In this document: in pieces, positions 24,781-33,065 of the stretch
Numbering within the stretch: position 1 is the first letter of the stretch
Layout: each line of letters begins with the position of its first letter
Assembly (NCBI GenBank): GCA_002427745.1
Contig: DIYF01000112.1
Span: forward strand, 1-39,122
DNA: 39,122 nucleotides
DNA from: Roseivirga sp. UBA6061
GTDB taxonomy: Bacteria; Bacteroidota; Bacteroidia; Cytophagales; Cyclobacteriaceae
Direction: 5' to 3'
The notes under the pieces: model-generated
What the model saw: the letters and a program-made list of their open reading frames with translations, nothing else
Told to the model about the DNA's origin: nothing
Databases searched by the model: none
Position numbers and translations under genes: made by a program

Positions 24781-27408
24781 TTACTCACTCCTTAAAACTT
24801 TTACCGGGTTGCTCAGCGCTGCCTTGAGTACCTGATGACTCAATGTAATCATCGCCAACAGGGCCAGTACAACAGTCGGGATAGCAAAAAAGACGATGCC
24901 CATATCGAGCTGATAAGTGAAGTTATCCAGCCAGCTATTGCCAATGAAGTAGATCAGGGGCCATGCGATCAGGCTTGCGAGCAACACAAGCCATAGAAAC
25001 TGTTTCGAGAGTAACAACAACATTCCCCTTACTGAGGCTCCCAGGACTTTGCGTACCCCTACCTCCTTCATCCGGGCCTGCACAGAAAAGCTCACCAGAC
25101 CGTATAAGCCCAGGCATGCCAATAGCACGGCCAGACCAGACAAGACGCTGATAAGATCAGCCAGTTGCTTCTCCTGCTCATACATCTCTTGTATTCCGTC
25201 ATCCAGAAACCTGGCGTCAAAAGGAGCTTGCGGCACCACAGACTGCCAGTCGTCTTCCAGTCTCGTGAGCAAATCGGCATAGTCAGGCGTATTAGTGCGT
25301 ACCAGAATGGTACTCAGAGATGTAAATGGCATCACAATGGCCATTGGCTCAACCGGGCTGTGTAAGGAGGTAATGTGAAAGTCTCTTACCACACCAATCA
25401 CCCTCCTGTCCCGGTTATTGAAATTAATCCGTGTTCCGAGAGGCTCTTCCAGGCCTAGCCTCTCTACCGCAGTCTCGTTCAGTATCATCGCTTCTGCCGT
25501 GTCGTTAGGAAAGGCTCTGGAGAAGTACCGCCCCTCCAAAAGCTCTATCTCCGTAAGGTCAAGAAAGCTATATCCGGCCTGATAGTAATTCAATTGCACC
25601 GCCTCATCTGTAGTAGCCCCGATCAGCCGGGCCGGGCCGCTGCTGGCACCACCATCAAACAAATGAGAGGTTCTGGCCACCTCAGTAACAGCCGGATTCT
25701 GAAGGAACTTGTTCTTGATAGCGGCATAATTCGGCTCGATATCATCAACAAAGAGTTCCAGAGAAAGCACACGCTCATGCACAAAACCCAATGGCTGATC
25801 TCTCATAAAATGTGTTTGTCCTACAATCAGAAGACTAATGGCAATGAGGCTTACGGAGACAACAAACTGGAAGGTGGTCAGCCCTTTTCTCACCAATGTA
25901 CCAGAAGAGGAAGTCGTCAGGCGCCCCTTCATCGCCTGAATGTCATTATAGCCAGAGAGTATCATGGATGGATAGATTCCTGCCAAAAGGCCGGTGGCTA
26001 CGGTAAAGAGCACTAACCACGGACTTACCGATAACATCAGAGAACCAGATAGTGACAGTTCTATTCCCAGCAGACTAATCAAAGTTTGCCCGAATAGAGA
26101 GACTAATATCAGGGCCAGAAACATGCTGATAATGGCCAGCAAAACAGACTCGGCCAGGAACTGCAGGCGTATTTTGGTCCTCATGGCTCCCATGACCTTG
26201 CGCATGCCAATCTCCTTGCCCCGACTCAGCGACATCGCTGTGGAAAGGTTCATAAAATTGAGGCCGGCAATGACCAGCACGAGCAGTGCAATACCTGATA
26301 GTGCATAGATGGTGGGGCTGCTGCCGACCTGTGTGGCCCCACCGATATTAGTGAACTCCGGATAACCGAGGTACACGGTTTTCAGTGGTTGCAGCGGAGC
26401 CGTGACTTTCGTGTCTGCCCGGGTGTAATTGGCTTTCAGCAGCTCATTGAGGCCGTTTTGCAGAACTTCCGGATTTACTCCCTCATCCAACATGATATAA
26501 GTGTAAAAGCCTCCCCAACGCCAGCTGTTCAGGTCAGCAAGGTAGCCTTCCGGTACCACGTAGGTGGTGAAAGAGATCAGGTAATCGAAATCCAGGTGGG
26601 AATTTGACGGTAAATCAGAAAGTATGCCTGTTACTTTAAGGTTCCGGCCATTATCAAAGCGGATTATCTGATTCATAGCCTCTTTATTGCCAAACAGCCT
26701 TAGAGCCAGTGTTTCGCTCAACAGAATGCTATTCGGTTCATCAAGCGCAGTAGATCGGTTACCCTTCGTCAGCTCAAAACTGAACATATCCAGAAACAGC
26801 GAGTCGGCATACATGCCATTATCTACCCGAAAAGCTTTATCCTCAACATTGAAAATGTATTCATCGGCATGGCGCATCCTGGTCACCCGGGCAATACCCG
26901 GGAAGTTCTCCGCTATAGCGGGAGCCAGTGCCGGTGGTGTCCTGACCCAGGAGTTAATACCGTTCGCTCTTTCGTAAACATTCGTCACCCTGTAAATGCG
27001 ATCGGCCTGGCTGTGAAAGCTGTCAAAGGTAGTTTCGTGCTGTACATACAGAAAAACCACCAGGCAGGTGGCCAGACCTACAGAGAGACCAAAGAGATTG
27101 ATAAATGAGAATACCGGCTTTCTTCGGAGAGTTCTCAGCGTAACCAAAATGTAGTTCTTTAACATAGCAAAGGTGTTATGATGTATTCTGCGTTGATTTT
27201 CTCTCTTGAGGGTAAAGCGATTGATAAAAGTGAAGACATTGCTCCAATAGCGCCTGTAAGCCCTGAATCTCCCATGTTTTGTAAGGTCAGCGAAAAACTG
27301 CTCATGTAAATCACCCTGAATACTATCCAGCAGTTCATTGCGACAGTAGTATTCAAGCAGGCGGTCAGCTAATCGTGGCGGGTGGTATTTTCCGGGCTCA
27401 GGTCTCAT
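24781..27408 (-). CDS. FtsX/MacB-type ABC permease with N-terminal PadR-associated prefix domain
   Basis: 875 residues. The first 75 residues (DRLLEYYCRNELLDSIQGDL) are the permease prefix domain found in PadR-linked permeases of Bacteroidota. Then come a first helix near 95-115 (FSINLFG-like segment INLFGLSVGLATCLVVFLYV), a MacB-type periplasmic domain (about 120-370), three helices with the GLNFMNLSTAMSLSRGKEIG loop, a second periplasmic domain and a final FtsX core with MKEVGVRKVLGASVRGML and three helices. The layout has two FtsX modules in one chain. The partner ATPase is not next to it. The gene overlaps its PadR regulator gene by 4 bp (ATGA), a strong sign of co-translation. Likely role: export or signalling across the inner membrane, under PadR control. 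Confidence 0.9.
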   Translation of the reverse strand: MRPEPGKYHPPRLADRLLEYYCRNELLDSIQGDLHEQFFADLTKHGRFRAYRRYWSNVFTFINRFTLKRENQRRIHHNTFAMLKNYILVTLRTLRRKPVFSFINLFGLSVGLATCLVVFLYVQHETTFDSFHSQADRIYRVTNVYERANGINSWVRTPPALAPAIAENFPGIARVTRMRHADEYIFNVEDKAFRVDNGMYADSLFLDMFSFELTKGNRSTALDEPNSILLSETLALRLFGNKEAMNQIIRFDNGRNLKVTGILSDLPSNSHLDFDYLISFTTYVVPEGYLADLNSWRWGGFYTYIMLDEGVNPEVLQNGLNELLKANYTRADTKVTAPLQPLKTVYLGYPEFTNIGGATQVGSSPTIYALSGIALLVLVIAGLNFMNLSTAMSLSRGKEIGMRKVMGAMRTKIRLQFLAESVLLAIISMFLALILVSLFGQTLISLLGIELSLSGSLMLSVSPWLVLFTVATGLLAGIYPSMILSGYNDIQAMKGRLTTSSSGTLVRKGLTTFQFVVSVSLIAISLLIVGQTHFMRDQPLGFVHERVLSLELFVDDIEPNYAAIKNKFLQNPAVTEVARTSHLFDGGASSGPARLIGATTDEAVQLNYYQAGYSFLDLTEIELLEGRYFSRAFPNDTAEAMILNETAVERLGLEEPLGTRINFNNRDRRVIGVVRDFHITSLHSPVEPMAIVMPFTSLSTILVRTNTPDYADLLTRLEDDWQSVVPQAPFDARFLDDGIQEMYEQEKQLADLISVLSGLAVLLACLGLYGLVSFSVQARMKEVGVRKVLGASVRGMLLLLSKQFLWLVLLASLIAWPLIYFIGNSWLDNFTYQLDMGIVFFAIPTVVLALLAMITLSHQVLKAALSNPVKVLRSE

Positions 27409-27740
27409 ATTTTACCAGGGTCCATCAAGGTCCCGGGGATTTGCTGCCAAAGCAACCGTCTGGCTTCCTGTGCTGCAATCAACGTCTGCTTACCCGATTC
27501 CGTAATGACAAAATGCCGTTTCTTACGACCTCCTCTCTCCGTTGAGGTATCTCCTATTCTGGACATCACCAGCCCCTTCTCCTCCAACCTGTATAAGGAT
27601 GTATGCACGCTGCTAAGCTTTACATTCCGTTTGAGTTGCTCTTCAATAGCCTGGGTGACTGATAAGCCATACGCCTGGTCATGCTGTGCTGCCACCACCA
27701 GCAACACTATCTCCTCAAACTCTCCGATCGTCTGCCTCAT
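27405..27740 (-). CDS. PadR-family transcriptional regulator
   Basis: 111 residues with a full PadR winged helix: GEFEEIVLLVVAAQHDQAYG, then VTQAIEEQLKRNVKLSSVHTSLYRLEEKGLV and GGRKKRHFVITESGKQTL. There is only a short C-terminal tail, so it belongs to PadR subfamily 2. It overlaps the permease gene by 4 bp and should repress its own operon. A candidate operator and a -7-like box lie 15-34 bp before the ATG. The paralogue at 30105 regulates a similar permease on the opposite strand. Confidence 0.92.
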   Translation of the reverse strand: MRQTIGEFEEIVLLVVAAQHDQAYGLSVTQAIEEQLKRNVKLSSVHTSLYRLEEKGLVMSRIGDTSTERGGRKKRHFVITESGKQTLIAAQEARRLLWQQIPGTLMDPGKI

Positions 27741-27754
27741 AGGTTTTTACTATT

Positions 27755-27774
27755 TTGTAAAACAACCTAATTTA
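27755..27774 (-). promoter_or_regulatory. Candidate PadR operator next to a -7-like box (operon 1)
   Basis: On the minus strand TAAATTAG (27774-27767, one mismatch to TAnnTTTG) is followed by the inverted repeat TTGT-TTT-ACAA (27765-27755), 15 bp before the PadR ATG. A TTG at the usual 19-bp distance is missing. The same arrangement occurs before the second PadR gene, which supports a regulatory site. Confidence 0.45.
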
Positions 27775-27854
27775 CGAAAGGTCAACCAGAAGGTTATACC
27801 GATTATGCCAGATACCAGGGAATAGCCCGTCTTAGCTTTCTATATTGCCTCTCT

Positions 27855-28184
27855 ATGCACTTACTCTTTATTTGCAGTCGCAACAAATGGCGCAGCCGCA
27901 CAGCAGAAACCATCTTCAAAAACCGATACGGCTTTCAGGTGGCATCAGCAGGTACTGAGCCTTCGGCCAGAATCAGAGTCAACGAAAAAATGATTCTTCG
28001 CGCGGAGATGATCTTTGTGATGGAAAAGCGGCACAAACAAAGACTCCTGCAAAAGTTTGCAGCTGCCTGTGCCGATAAAGAGATCATTGTACTTGATATA
28101 CCTGACGAGTATCAATACATGGCCCCGGAGTTAACAGAGCTACTGGAGGAATCTGTTATGGCTTATTTTGAGCAGGAGGATTAG
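27855..28184 (+). CDS. Low-molecular-weight protein tyrosine phosphatase-family protein
   Basis: 109 residues, shorter than classical LMW-PTPs (about 150). The phosphate-binding loop is at the N-terminus: Cys7-SRNKW-Arg13-S in LFICSRNKWRSRTAETIF. A candidate acidic residue lies late in the protein in LDIPDEYQYM. This short branch is annotated in many Gram-negative genomes as an LMW-PTP family protein, with function untested. Cytoplasmic. It is divergent from the PadR/permease operon across 114 bp and convergent with the cyclase-family gene; no partner kinase is visible. Confidence 0.85.
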   Translation: MHLLFICSRNKWRSRTAETIFKNRYGFQVASAGTEPSARIRVNEKMILRAEMIFVMEKRHKQRLLQKFAAACADKEIIVLDIPDEYQYMAPELTELLEESVMAYFEQED

Positions 28185-28220
28185 ACCATCCCCATTTTCT
28201 TGCAACATTGCATGGCATGA

Positions 28221-28246
28221 GGAACCTGAGTTATTTATCAGGTACC
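28221..28246. terminator. Hairpin between convergent genes
   Basis: ACCTGA and TCAGGT pair across an 8-nt loop, extended by GG/CC beyond one A-A mismatch. It lies in the 81-bp gap between the convergent LMW-PTP and cyclase-family genes. There is no good T-run on either side, so it is a weak bidirectional terminator candidate. Confidence 0.4.
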
Positions 28247-28265
28247 TTGTGTCCGGCTAAGCGAC

Positions 28266-29078
28266 TCAATTCTTTACAAATGCAGCAATTCTGAGCGGTC
28301 CTCCACTCCCGCCTTTGATCTTCATGGGCAGGGCTACTACATAGGCCCCCGTGGCAGGTAGTTGGTCCAGATTAGCGACATTTTCGAAGGCCGGGATATT
28401 CACTTTGAATAAGATGCGGTGACTCATAAAATCAGATGATTGACCATAGTCGATGCTGGGTGTATCCAGGCCTATGGCTTTGATCTTTCGGTTTTCTACG
28501 AGCCAGGTGGCTGCCTGCGGGTCCAGTCCGGGAAAGTGAAGCTTGGGCACCGCTCCTGCTCCCTTCTCGGTGGTACCCAGATATTTAGCTGCGTCAGGCC
28601 AGTACTTGCCATGGCCTGTCTTAATCAGTATAATAATATCATCTGCCAGACGGCCGTGAGTGGCCTCCCAGGCCTCAAAGTCTTTGATGCTCACCAGGTA
28701 ATCTACATTACCCTCTGCTGCTGCAGAAACGTCAATTACCACCGCCTCACCGGTCAGCTGGTCCATACGCAACTGATCTGAGGACTGGGCTCCTTCTGCA
28801 AAATGAATGGGTGCATCCAGATGAGTTCCCCCGTGCTCTGCAGTTTTCACATTGTAGGCAGAATAATAGTAGCCGCCATCTGTCTCTCCTTCAAAGGCTG
28901 TGTCCAGCTCAAAACCATCAGCCGTGGGCCAGTAAATAGTATTCTCATCGTAGGCATAGCTGAGATCAACCCAATGGCCATTTTCGAAAGGTTTTTCTAC
29001 CACGGTTGACTGGCAATTGTAAAGCAGGCAGGCACAGATAATGACTAGTGCGCACGATAGGACTCTTGAGGTGTTCAT
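28266..29078 (-). CDS. Exported cyclase-family (kynurenine formamidase-like) metal hydrolase
   Basis: 270 residues. The leader (MNTSRVLSCALVIICACLLY) ends near NCQS, either a loose lipobox or a signal peptidase I site. The cyclase-family (PF04199) metal motif is intact: His82-GGTH-Leu-Asp88 with His92 in HGGTHLDAPIH. GLDTPSIDYG and HRILFKVNIPAFENV complete the fold. Cytoplasmic relatives include KynB, which hydrolyses N-formylkynurenine, and isatin hydrolase; the export signal makes a tryptophan-pathway role doubtful. It converges with the LMW-PTP-like gene and is divergent from the CBS-domain gene across 144 bp. Confidence 0.87.
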   Translation of the reverse strand: MNTSRVLSCALVIICACLLYNCQSTVVEKPFENGHWVDLSYAYDENTIYWPTADGFELDTAFEGETDGGYYYSAYNVKTAEHGGTHLDAPIHFAEGAQSSDQLRMDQLTGEAVVIDVSAAAEGNVDYLVSIKDFEAWEATHGRLADDIIILIKTGHGKYWPDAAKYLGTTEKGAGAVPKLHFPGLDPQAATWLVENRKIKAIGLDTPSIDYGQSSDFMSHRILFKVNIPAFENVANLDQLPATGAYVVALPMKIKGGSGGPLRIAAFVKN

Positions 29079-29144
29079 CTTGTATTTAGTTTATATTTTT
29101 CTCGTTTGAAAGTGCAATGGTTTGACAGAAAATCAACCTCATAC

Positions 29145-29175
29145 TTGGAAATATGCAATAGTTTCGTTAGTTTAT
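29145..29175 (+). promoter_or_regulatory. Weak Bacteroidota-type promoter for the CBS-domain gene
   Basis: TTG (29145-29147), 20 bp, then TAGTTTAT (29168-29175), against the consensus TTG-N19-TAnnTTTG. The spacing is one base long and the last two positions of the -7 box differ. It is 48 bp before the ATG. Confidence 0.3.
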
Positions 29176-29222
29176 ATTCCTTTCACCGATGTACTATTCA
29201 CTCACTTTTTAAAGATTTGACT

Positions 29223-29681
29223 ATGAATTTTACTGGCGTAAAAGCACCCGAACCTCCAAAAACTGTACATCAATATAAGCCCATTACGGATTATATGACA
29301 CGCGATGTCTACACTTTGTCGCCCGACCAAAGTATAGCTGATGCCATGGATATGTTTTTGGAAAAAAAGATTTCCGGAGCACCCGTAGTAGATGAAAAGG
29401 GCAAAATTGCAGGCATACTCTCAGAAATAGATTGTATGCGCATCCTGGTGGACGAAGCGTATTTCAACCTGCCGCATGGTAAAATCACAGTTTCTCGCTA
29501 TATGAGTGATGGCGTGAGTACCCTACAGGATACAATGGATGTGCTGGACTGCGCACAGAAATTTCTGGCTACCAACTTCAGGCGTTTTCCAGTTGTCGAT
29601 GTAAATGGTAAATTAGTGGGCACAATAAGCCGCAGAGATATTATGCGCGCTACAAGAGATATGAAAACCTCGACTTGGTGA
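29223..29681 (+). CDS. Tandem CBS-domain protein
   Basis: 152 residues from the ATG at 29223; the frame is open to 29106 but the added 39 residues look non-coding. It consists of little more than two CBS motifs (about 20-75 and 85-145): DYMTRDVYTLSPDQSIADAM with GAPVVDEKGKIAGILSEIDC, then RYMSDGVSTLQDTM with RRFPVVDVNGKLVGTISRRD. Such stand-alone Bateman modules bind adenosine nucleotides and report energy or ionic state to partner proteins. No partner is adjacent. It is followed by a strong terminator, so the gene is probably monocistronic. Confidence 0.92.
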   Translation: MNFTGVKAPEPPKTVHQYKPITDYMTRDVYTLSPDQSIADAMDMFLEKKISGAPVVDEKGKIAGILSEIDCMRILVDEAYFNLPHGKITVSRYMSDGVSTLQDTMDVLDCAQKFLATNFRRFPVVDVNGKLVGTISRRDIMRATRDMKTSTW

Positions 29682-29729
29682 TAGCCGCTTCGTTCGCGGA
29701 GATTGTTTTCACCAAATCGAACTAATTTC

Positions 29730-29763
29730 TAAGGGTCCGGCTTCTGTCGGCCCTTATTTTTTT
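29730..29763 (+). terminator. Strong intrinsic terminator after the CBS gene
   Basis: TAAGGG-T-CCG pairs with CGG-CCCTTA (one bulged T, loop GCTTCTGT) and is followed directly by a run of seven or more T from about 29756. It lies about 50 bp past the CBS stop codon. Confidence 0.88.
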
Positions 29764-29803
29764 GCCTGATAGAGAATGATACCCGGGCCATTTCTGGCTC
29801 GTC

Positions 29804-29823
29804 ATTCCCACGAAAGTGGGAAT
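29804..29823. repeat. Short hairpin repeat element with GAAA tetraloop
   Basis: ATTCCCAC and GTGGGAAT pair perfectly around GAAA, a GNRA-type loop. Hairpins of the form CATTCCC...GGGAAT are widespread dispersed repeats in many bacterial genomes (compare the Neisseria dRS3 type). Only one copy is present here, so its dispersed nature is inferred. Confidence 0.55.
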
Positions 29824-29985
29824 CTCATTCATCTTTGAGTTTCTCGGGTCTTTAGAGAGTTAGTCCAGCATATTCAGATGCCTCCATTAATACTTTCTTT
29901 TGTTTGATGCACCTACAATAAATTAAAAACTGGCTGATTGTCCTTGTACTAACCACCTGAGTATTCTCCCTTTAGTGCAGTTTGC

Positions 29986-30000
29986 CACGTATAATACGTG
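29986..30000. promoter_or_regulatory. 15-bp palindrome upstream of the PadR/permease operon
   Basis: CACGTAT and ATACGTG pair perfectly around one A. It lies 44 bp upstream of the TTG element of the operon promoter, a typical position for an activator or repressor site. Confidence 0.4.
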
Positions 30001-30043
30001 CTCATTTATAAGGAGAATCAAACCTTAATGTAACCCTCACCCA

Positions 30044-30083
30044 TTGCAGTCGTTAGATATTTCAATAAATTTGTTATACAAAT
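30044..30083 (+). promoter_or_regulatory. Consensus Bacteroidota promoter with overlapping operator candidate (operon 2)
   Basis: TTG at 30044-30046, exactly 19 bp, then TAAATTTG at 30066-30073: a full match to TTG-N19-TAnnTTTG. An inverted repeat ATTTGT-TAT-ACAAAT (30069-30083) covers the -7 box and the expected start site, 21 bp before the PadR ATG. The core TTGT-N3-ACAA also precedes the other PadR gene, suggesting autoregulation. Confidence 0.75.
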
Positions 30084-30104
30084 GTTTATTAAATAAAAGT
30101 ATTA

Positions 30105-30428
30105 ATGAGTAAATCCATCGGAGCACTTGAAGAAATCATCCTCTTGCTTGTCATTGTTTTGGAAGAAAATGCTTATGCAGTTACGATAGCTGAAGAATAT
30201 CAACGACAGTTTAAGAAGTCTATCACCATCCCCGCCATACACACCGTTCTCAGGCGACTGGAAGAAAAAAGCCTGATCAAATCACGTGTGGGTGGTGCTA
30301 CCAACCTTCGTGGTGGACGCAGCAAACGCTTCTATTCCATCACCAAAGTTGGATATGAAACGGCCAGAGAGCTTAACGCTCAGCGCGAGGCACTCTGGAA
30401 CATGGCTCCAAAAATCTCATTCAACTAA
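30105..30428 (+). CDS. PadR-family transcriptional regulator (second copy)
   Basis: 107 residues, a compact PadR winged helix: GALEEIILLLVIVLEENAYA, VTIAEEYQRQFKKSITIPAIHTVLRRLEEKSLI and GGRSKRFYSITKVGYETA. It is clearly paralogous to the regulator at 27405. The permease gene starts on the base immediately after its stop codon, so the two are one operon. The promoter ahead of it is the best in the window and carries an inverted repeat over the -7 box, consistent with self-repression. Confidence 0.93.
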   Translation: MSKSIGALEEIILLLVIVLEENAYAVTIAEEYQRQFKKSITIPAIHTVLRRLEEKSLIKSRVGGATNLRGGRSKRFYSITKVGYETARELNAQREALWNMAPKISFN

Positions 30429-33065
30429 ATGAGCCACAAAATCCCACATAGGCCACCTAAATGGGCAGACCGCTTTCTGGAGTGGTACTGCGATGAGCTA
30501 TTGGTCAATGAAGTGCAGGGAGATCTTCATGAGATGTACCATATCAGGGTGGAGAAATCCGGGAGGTTCAAAGCACAGTTTCTTTTCATTTGGGAGGTAA
30601 TCCGGTCATTTAAGCCTGCCAATATCAAGAAGGGAGATCGCTACAAAAACTTAAATTTTTACGACATGTTCAGAAACAACTACATCATTTCGGTCAGGAA
30701 TCTGATGAAGCATAAGTTCTATTCTTCCATCAAAATACTGGGCCTCGCCATTGGCCTTGCTTCTGTGATTCTCATCAGCTCCTTTGTCTACAATGAGCTT
30801 ACCTTCGACCAGTTTCACAAAGACGCAGACCGTATTTATCGTTTCTCTGAAATTTTCTCCAATGAGCAGGGTGTGGTTGAAGAAAAGTCGGCCAGTATCC
30901 CCTTCCCCTTCGGCCCTACTTTTCAGGTGGACTATCCGGACGTAGAAACTGTCAGACTGTATCAGACCTTTCAGAAGACCCCATTGGTGGTTTACAGAGA
31001 CGGACAAAAGTCTTTTTATGAAGAAGAACTCTTTTTCACAGACTCTACATTCTTCAACATCTTCTCTTTCGAGCTCGCACAAGGAAATCCTGAGACGGTA
31101 CTTGATAATCCTCGCTCTCTGGTAATTACAGAGAGCATGGCCAAAAAGTACTTTGGTGATGAACCGGCTATGGGTAAAACGGTCTACTTCGAAAATAAGC
31201 TCCCCCTCACGGTCACCGGCATCGCCAAAGATCCACCGCTCAATTCACATTTCAGGTTCGACTTTCTGTCTACACTCATGAATATAGACGAGGTATTTGA
31301 GGCCACCGGAAATCGTTTTGGCGACAAAGGCTGGTACTGGAACCCATGCCATACCTATGTGAAAGTTCCACAGGGAATGACGCAGCAGCAGCTACAGCAG
31401 ATGACAGATGATTTCATCCCTAAGCACTTTTCAGCGCGTATGGCCCCGTGGCTGGAGTTTCCGCTGCAAAAACTCACTGATATCCACCTGACCTCTCAGC
31501 TGTATCAGGAAATTGAACCCAACCGTGACTTTAAGTCTATTTACATAGCTGTGGCTATTGCTGTTTTCATCATCATCATTGCGGTGATCAACTTTATGAA
31601 CCTGAGTGCAGCACGTTCTTCGCAAAGGGCCAAAGAAGTGGCTGTAAGAAAAGTGATGGGCTCTAACAGGAAGCAGCTGGTTGATCAATTCCTGATGGAA
31701 TCGCTGCTGACCAGCATTATCTCACTAATCATTGCGATAGGCATGGTGGCTGCTCTGATCGCTCCATTTGAGCAAATCACCAATGCTCCCATCAACTTTG
31801 AGATACTTCTCCATCCCCTTTTCATTGCAGTGATTTTTGGCTTCTCCTTCCTAATAGGCTTACTGGCAGGCTTGTACCCGGCTTTTATAGTAAGTTCGTT
31901 CAGAGCAGTAGACGCCCTGAAGATCGGCAATGTAAAACTTACCGGAAAGCGCTCTCCCTGGATATGGAAAGGTTTGGTGGTCTTTCAGTTCGCCACTTCT
32001 ATCATTCTGGTTATCGGGGCGGTGATCGTAAACCAGCAGCACAATTTCTTACTGAACAAAGACATGGGCTTTGAAAAAGAACAGGTGGTAATGATCCCTA
32101 TCCGAGGGACAAGTGTGAAGCTGAGACCTGACGAATTCAAAGCTGAACTGTTAAAAGAAAGCTCTGTGGTAAGTGCTTCAGCCATGTCCGACATTCTTGG
32201 AAACGATGTTCCGCTGCGGCCCTTTCTTTTCGAAGGTCAGCAGGAAGCTCAGAATATCCCGGGCCTCTTTGCAGACTTTGACTTCGTAAAAACCTTTGGC
32301 CTTAAGTTACTGGAAGGCAGAGACTTCTCTCACGACCTTGAAACTGATAAAGAAACCTTCATCATCAATGAATCGGCTGCACAAGCCTGGGACAATGGTG
32401 ACTGGGAAGGCAAACGCATTGGCTGGGCCAGGAAGGGCCGTCCCGTGATAGGTGTAGTAGAAGATTTTCACTTTGCAGACCTGAAGCAAACAATCCGGCC
32501 CTTTGTCATTACCTATAGTCCGGGCTGGTATGCCTATATGGCCATACGCGTAAGGCCTGAAAACATCTTTGCTTCGGTACAGGCGGTAGAAGATGTCTGG
32601 AATCAGTTTGAACCTGATCGCCCCTTCACTCCCTTTTTTCTGGACGAAAGGCTCAACAGCATTTATGAAAGCGAGCGAAAGATCAGCCAGATGGTCGGTT
32701 ATTTCTCCATCATATCTATCTTTCTGGCCTCTCTGGGACTTTTGGGACTCACAAACTATTCAACACTGCTGAGGGTAAAAGAAATCGGTGTCAGGAAAGT
32801 ACTGGGAGCTTCAGTTCCTGCCATTCTCAGACTCCTGTCCAAAGACTACGCGGTGCTCATCCTGATAGCCAACCTGCTGGCCTGGCCGGCAGCCTGGTAT
32901 TTTGCCCGGGAATGGCTCGCCAACTTCACTTTTAAGATTGATCCCAGTATCTGGACCTTTGTGATTGCCGGTTTGGCCACCTTAGTGCTTTCGGTCACAA
33001 CCATCTGTTTTCAAGGCCTAAAAACGGCCCTCCTCAATCCATCAGAATCCCTAAGAAGCGAATAA
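30429..33065 (+). CDS. FtsX/MacB-type ABC permease with prefix domain (second copy)
   Basis: 878 residues with the same architecture as the permease at 24781. The prefix domain is at 1-75 (DRFLEWYCDELLVNEVQGDL), followed by a first helix, a MacB periplasmic domain (about 110-370, opening NELTFDQFHKDADRIYRF), three helices around INFMNLSAARSSQRAKEVAV, a second periplasmic domain and a last FtsX core with LRVKEIGVRKVLGASVPAIL. It starts directly after padR and its stop TAA shares its last A with the ATG of the exported FGE-fold gene, making a three-gene operon. No ATPase gene is close, so the nucleotide-binding partner must be encoded elsewhere. Confidence 0.92.
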   Translation: MSHKIPHRPPKWADRFLEWYCDELLVNEVQGDLHEMYHIRVEKSGRFKAQFLFIWEVIRSFKPANIKKGDRYKNLNFYDMFRNNYIISVRNLMKHKFYSSIKILGLAIGLASVILISSFVYNELTFDQFHKDADRIYRFSEIFSNEQGVVEEKSASIPFPFGPTFQVDYPDVETVRLYQTFQKTPLVVYRDGQKSFYEEELFFTDSTFFNIFSFELAQGNPETVLDNPRSLVITESMAKKYFGDEPAMGKTVYFENKLPLTVTGIAKDPPLNSHFRFDFLSTLMNIDEVFEATGNRFGDKGWYWNPCHTYVKVPQGMTQQQLQQMTDDFIPKHFSARMAPWLEFPLQKLTDIHLTSQLYQEIEPNRDFKSIYIAVAIAVFIIIIAVINFMNLSAARSSQRAKEVAVRKVMGSNRKQLVDQFLMESLLTSIISLIIAIGMVAALIAPFEQITNAPINFEILLHPLFIAVIFGFSFLIGLLAGLYPAFIVSSFRAVDALKIGNVKLTGKRSPWIWKGLVVFQFATSIILVIGAVIVNQQHNFLLNKDMGFEKEQVVMIPIRGTSVKLRPDEFKAELLKESSVVSASAMSDILGNDVPLRPFLFEGQQEAQNIPGLFADFDFVKTFGLKLLEGRDFSHDLETDKETFIINESAAQAWDNGDWEGKRIGWARKGRPVIGVVEDFHFADLKQTIRPFVITYSPGWYAYMAIRVRPENIFASVQAVEDVWNQFEPDRPFTPFFLDERLNSIYESERKISQMVGYFSIISIFLASLGLLGLTNYSTLLRVKEIGVRKVLGASVPAILRLLSKDYAVLILIANLLAWPAAWYFAREWLANFTFKIDPSIWTFVIAGLATLVLSVTTICFQGLKTALLNPSESLRSE

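Larger units (their letters stand above)
29682..30104. other. Gene-free stretch with terminator, repeat element and promoter
   Basis: 423 bp between the CBS gene and the second PadR gene. From left to right it holds the CBS terminator, a small hairpin repeat centred on ATTCCCAC/GTGGGAAT, about 150 bp of AT-rich sequence in which I see nothing, a CACGTAT/ATACGTG palindrome, and a consensus promoter with an overlapping operator candidate. No coding frame of note. Confidence 0.75.

Noticed and set aside
24781..27408. PadR-permease units as a toxin-antitoxin or defence module
   Set aside because: Both are complete, conserved-type regulator/permease operons common in Bacteroidota, with no toxin, nuclease or phage-related gene beside them.
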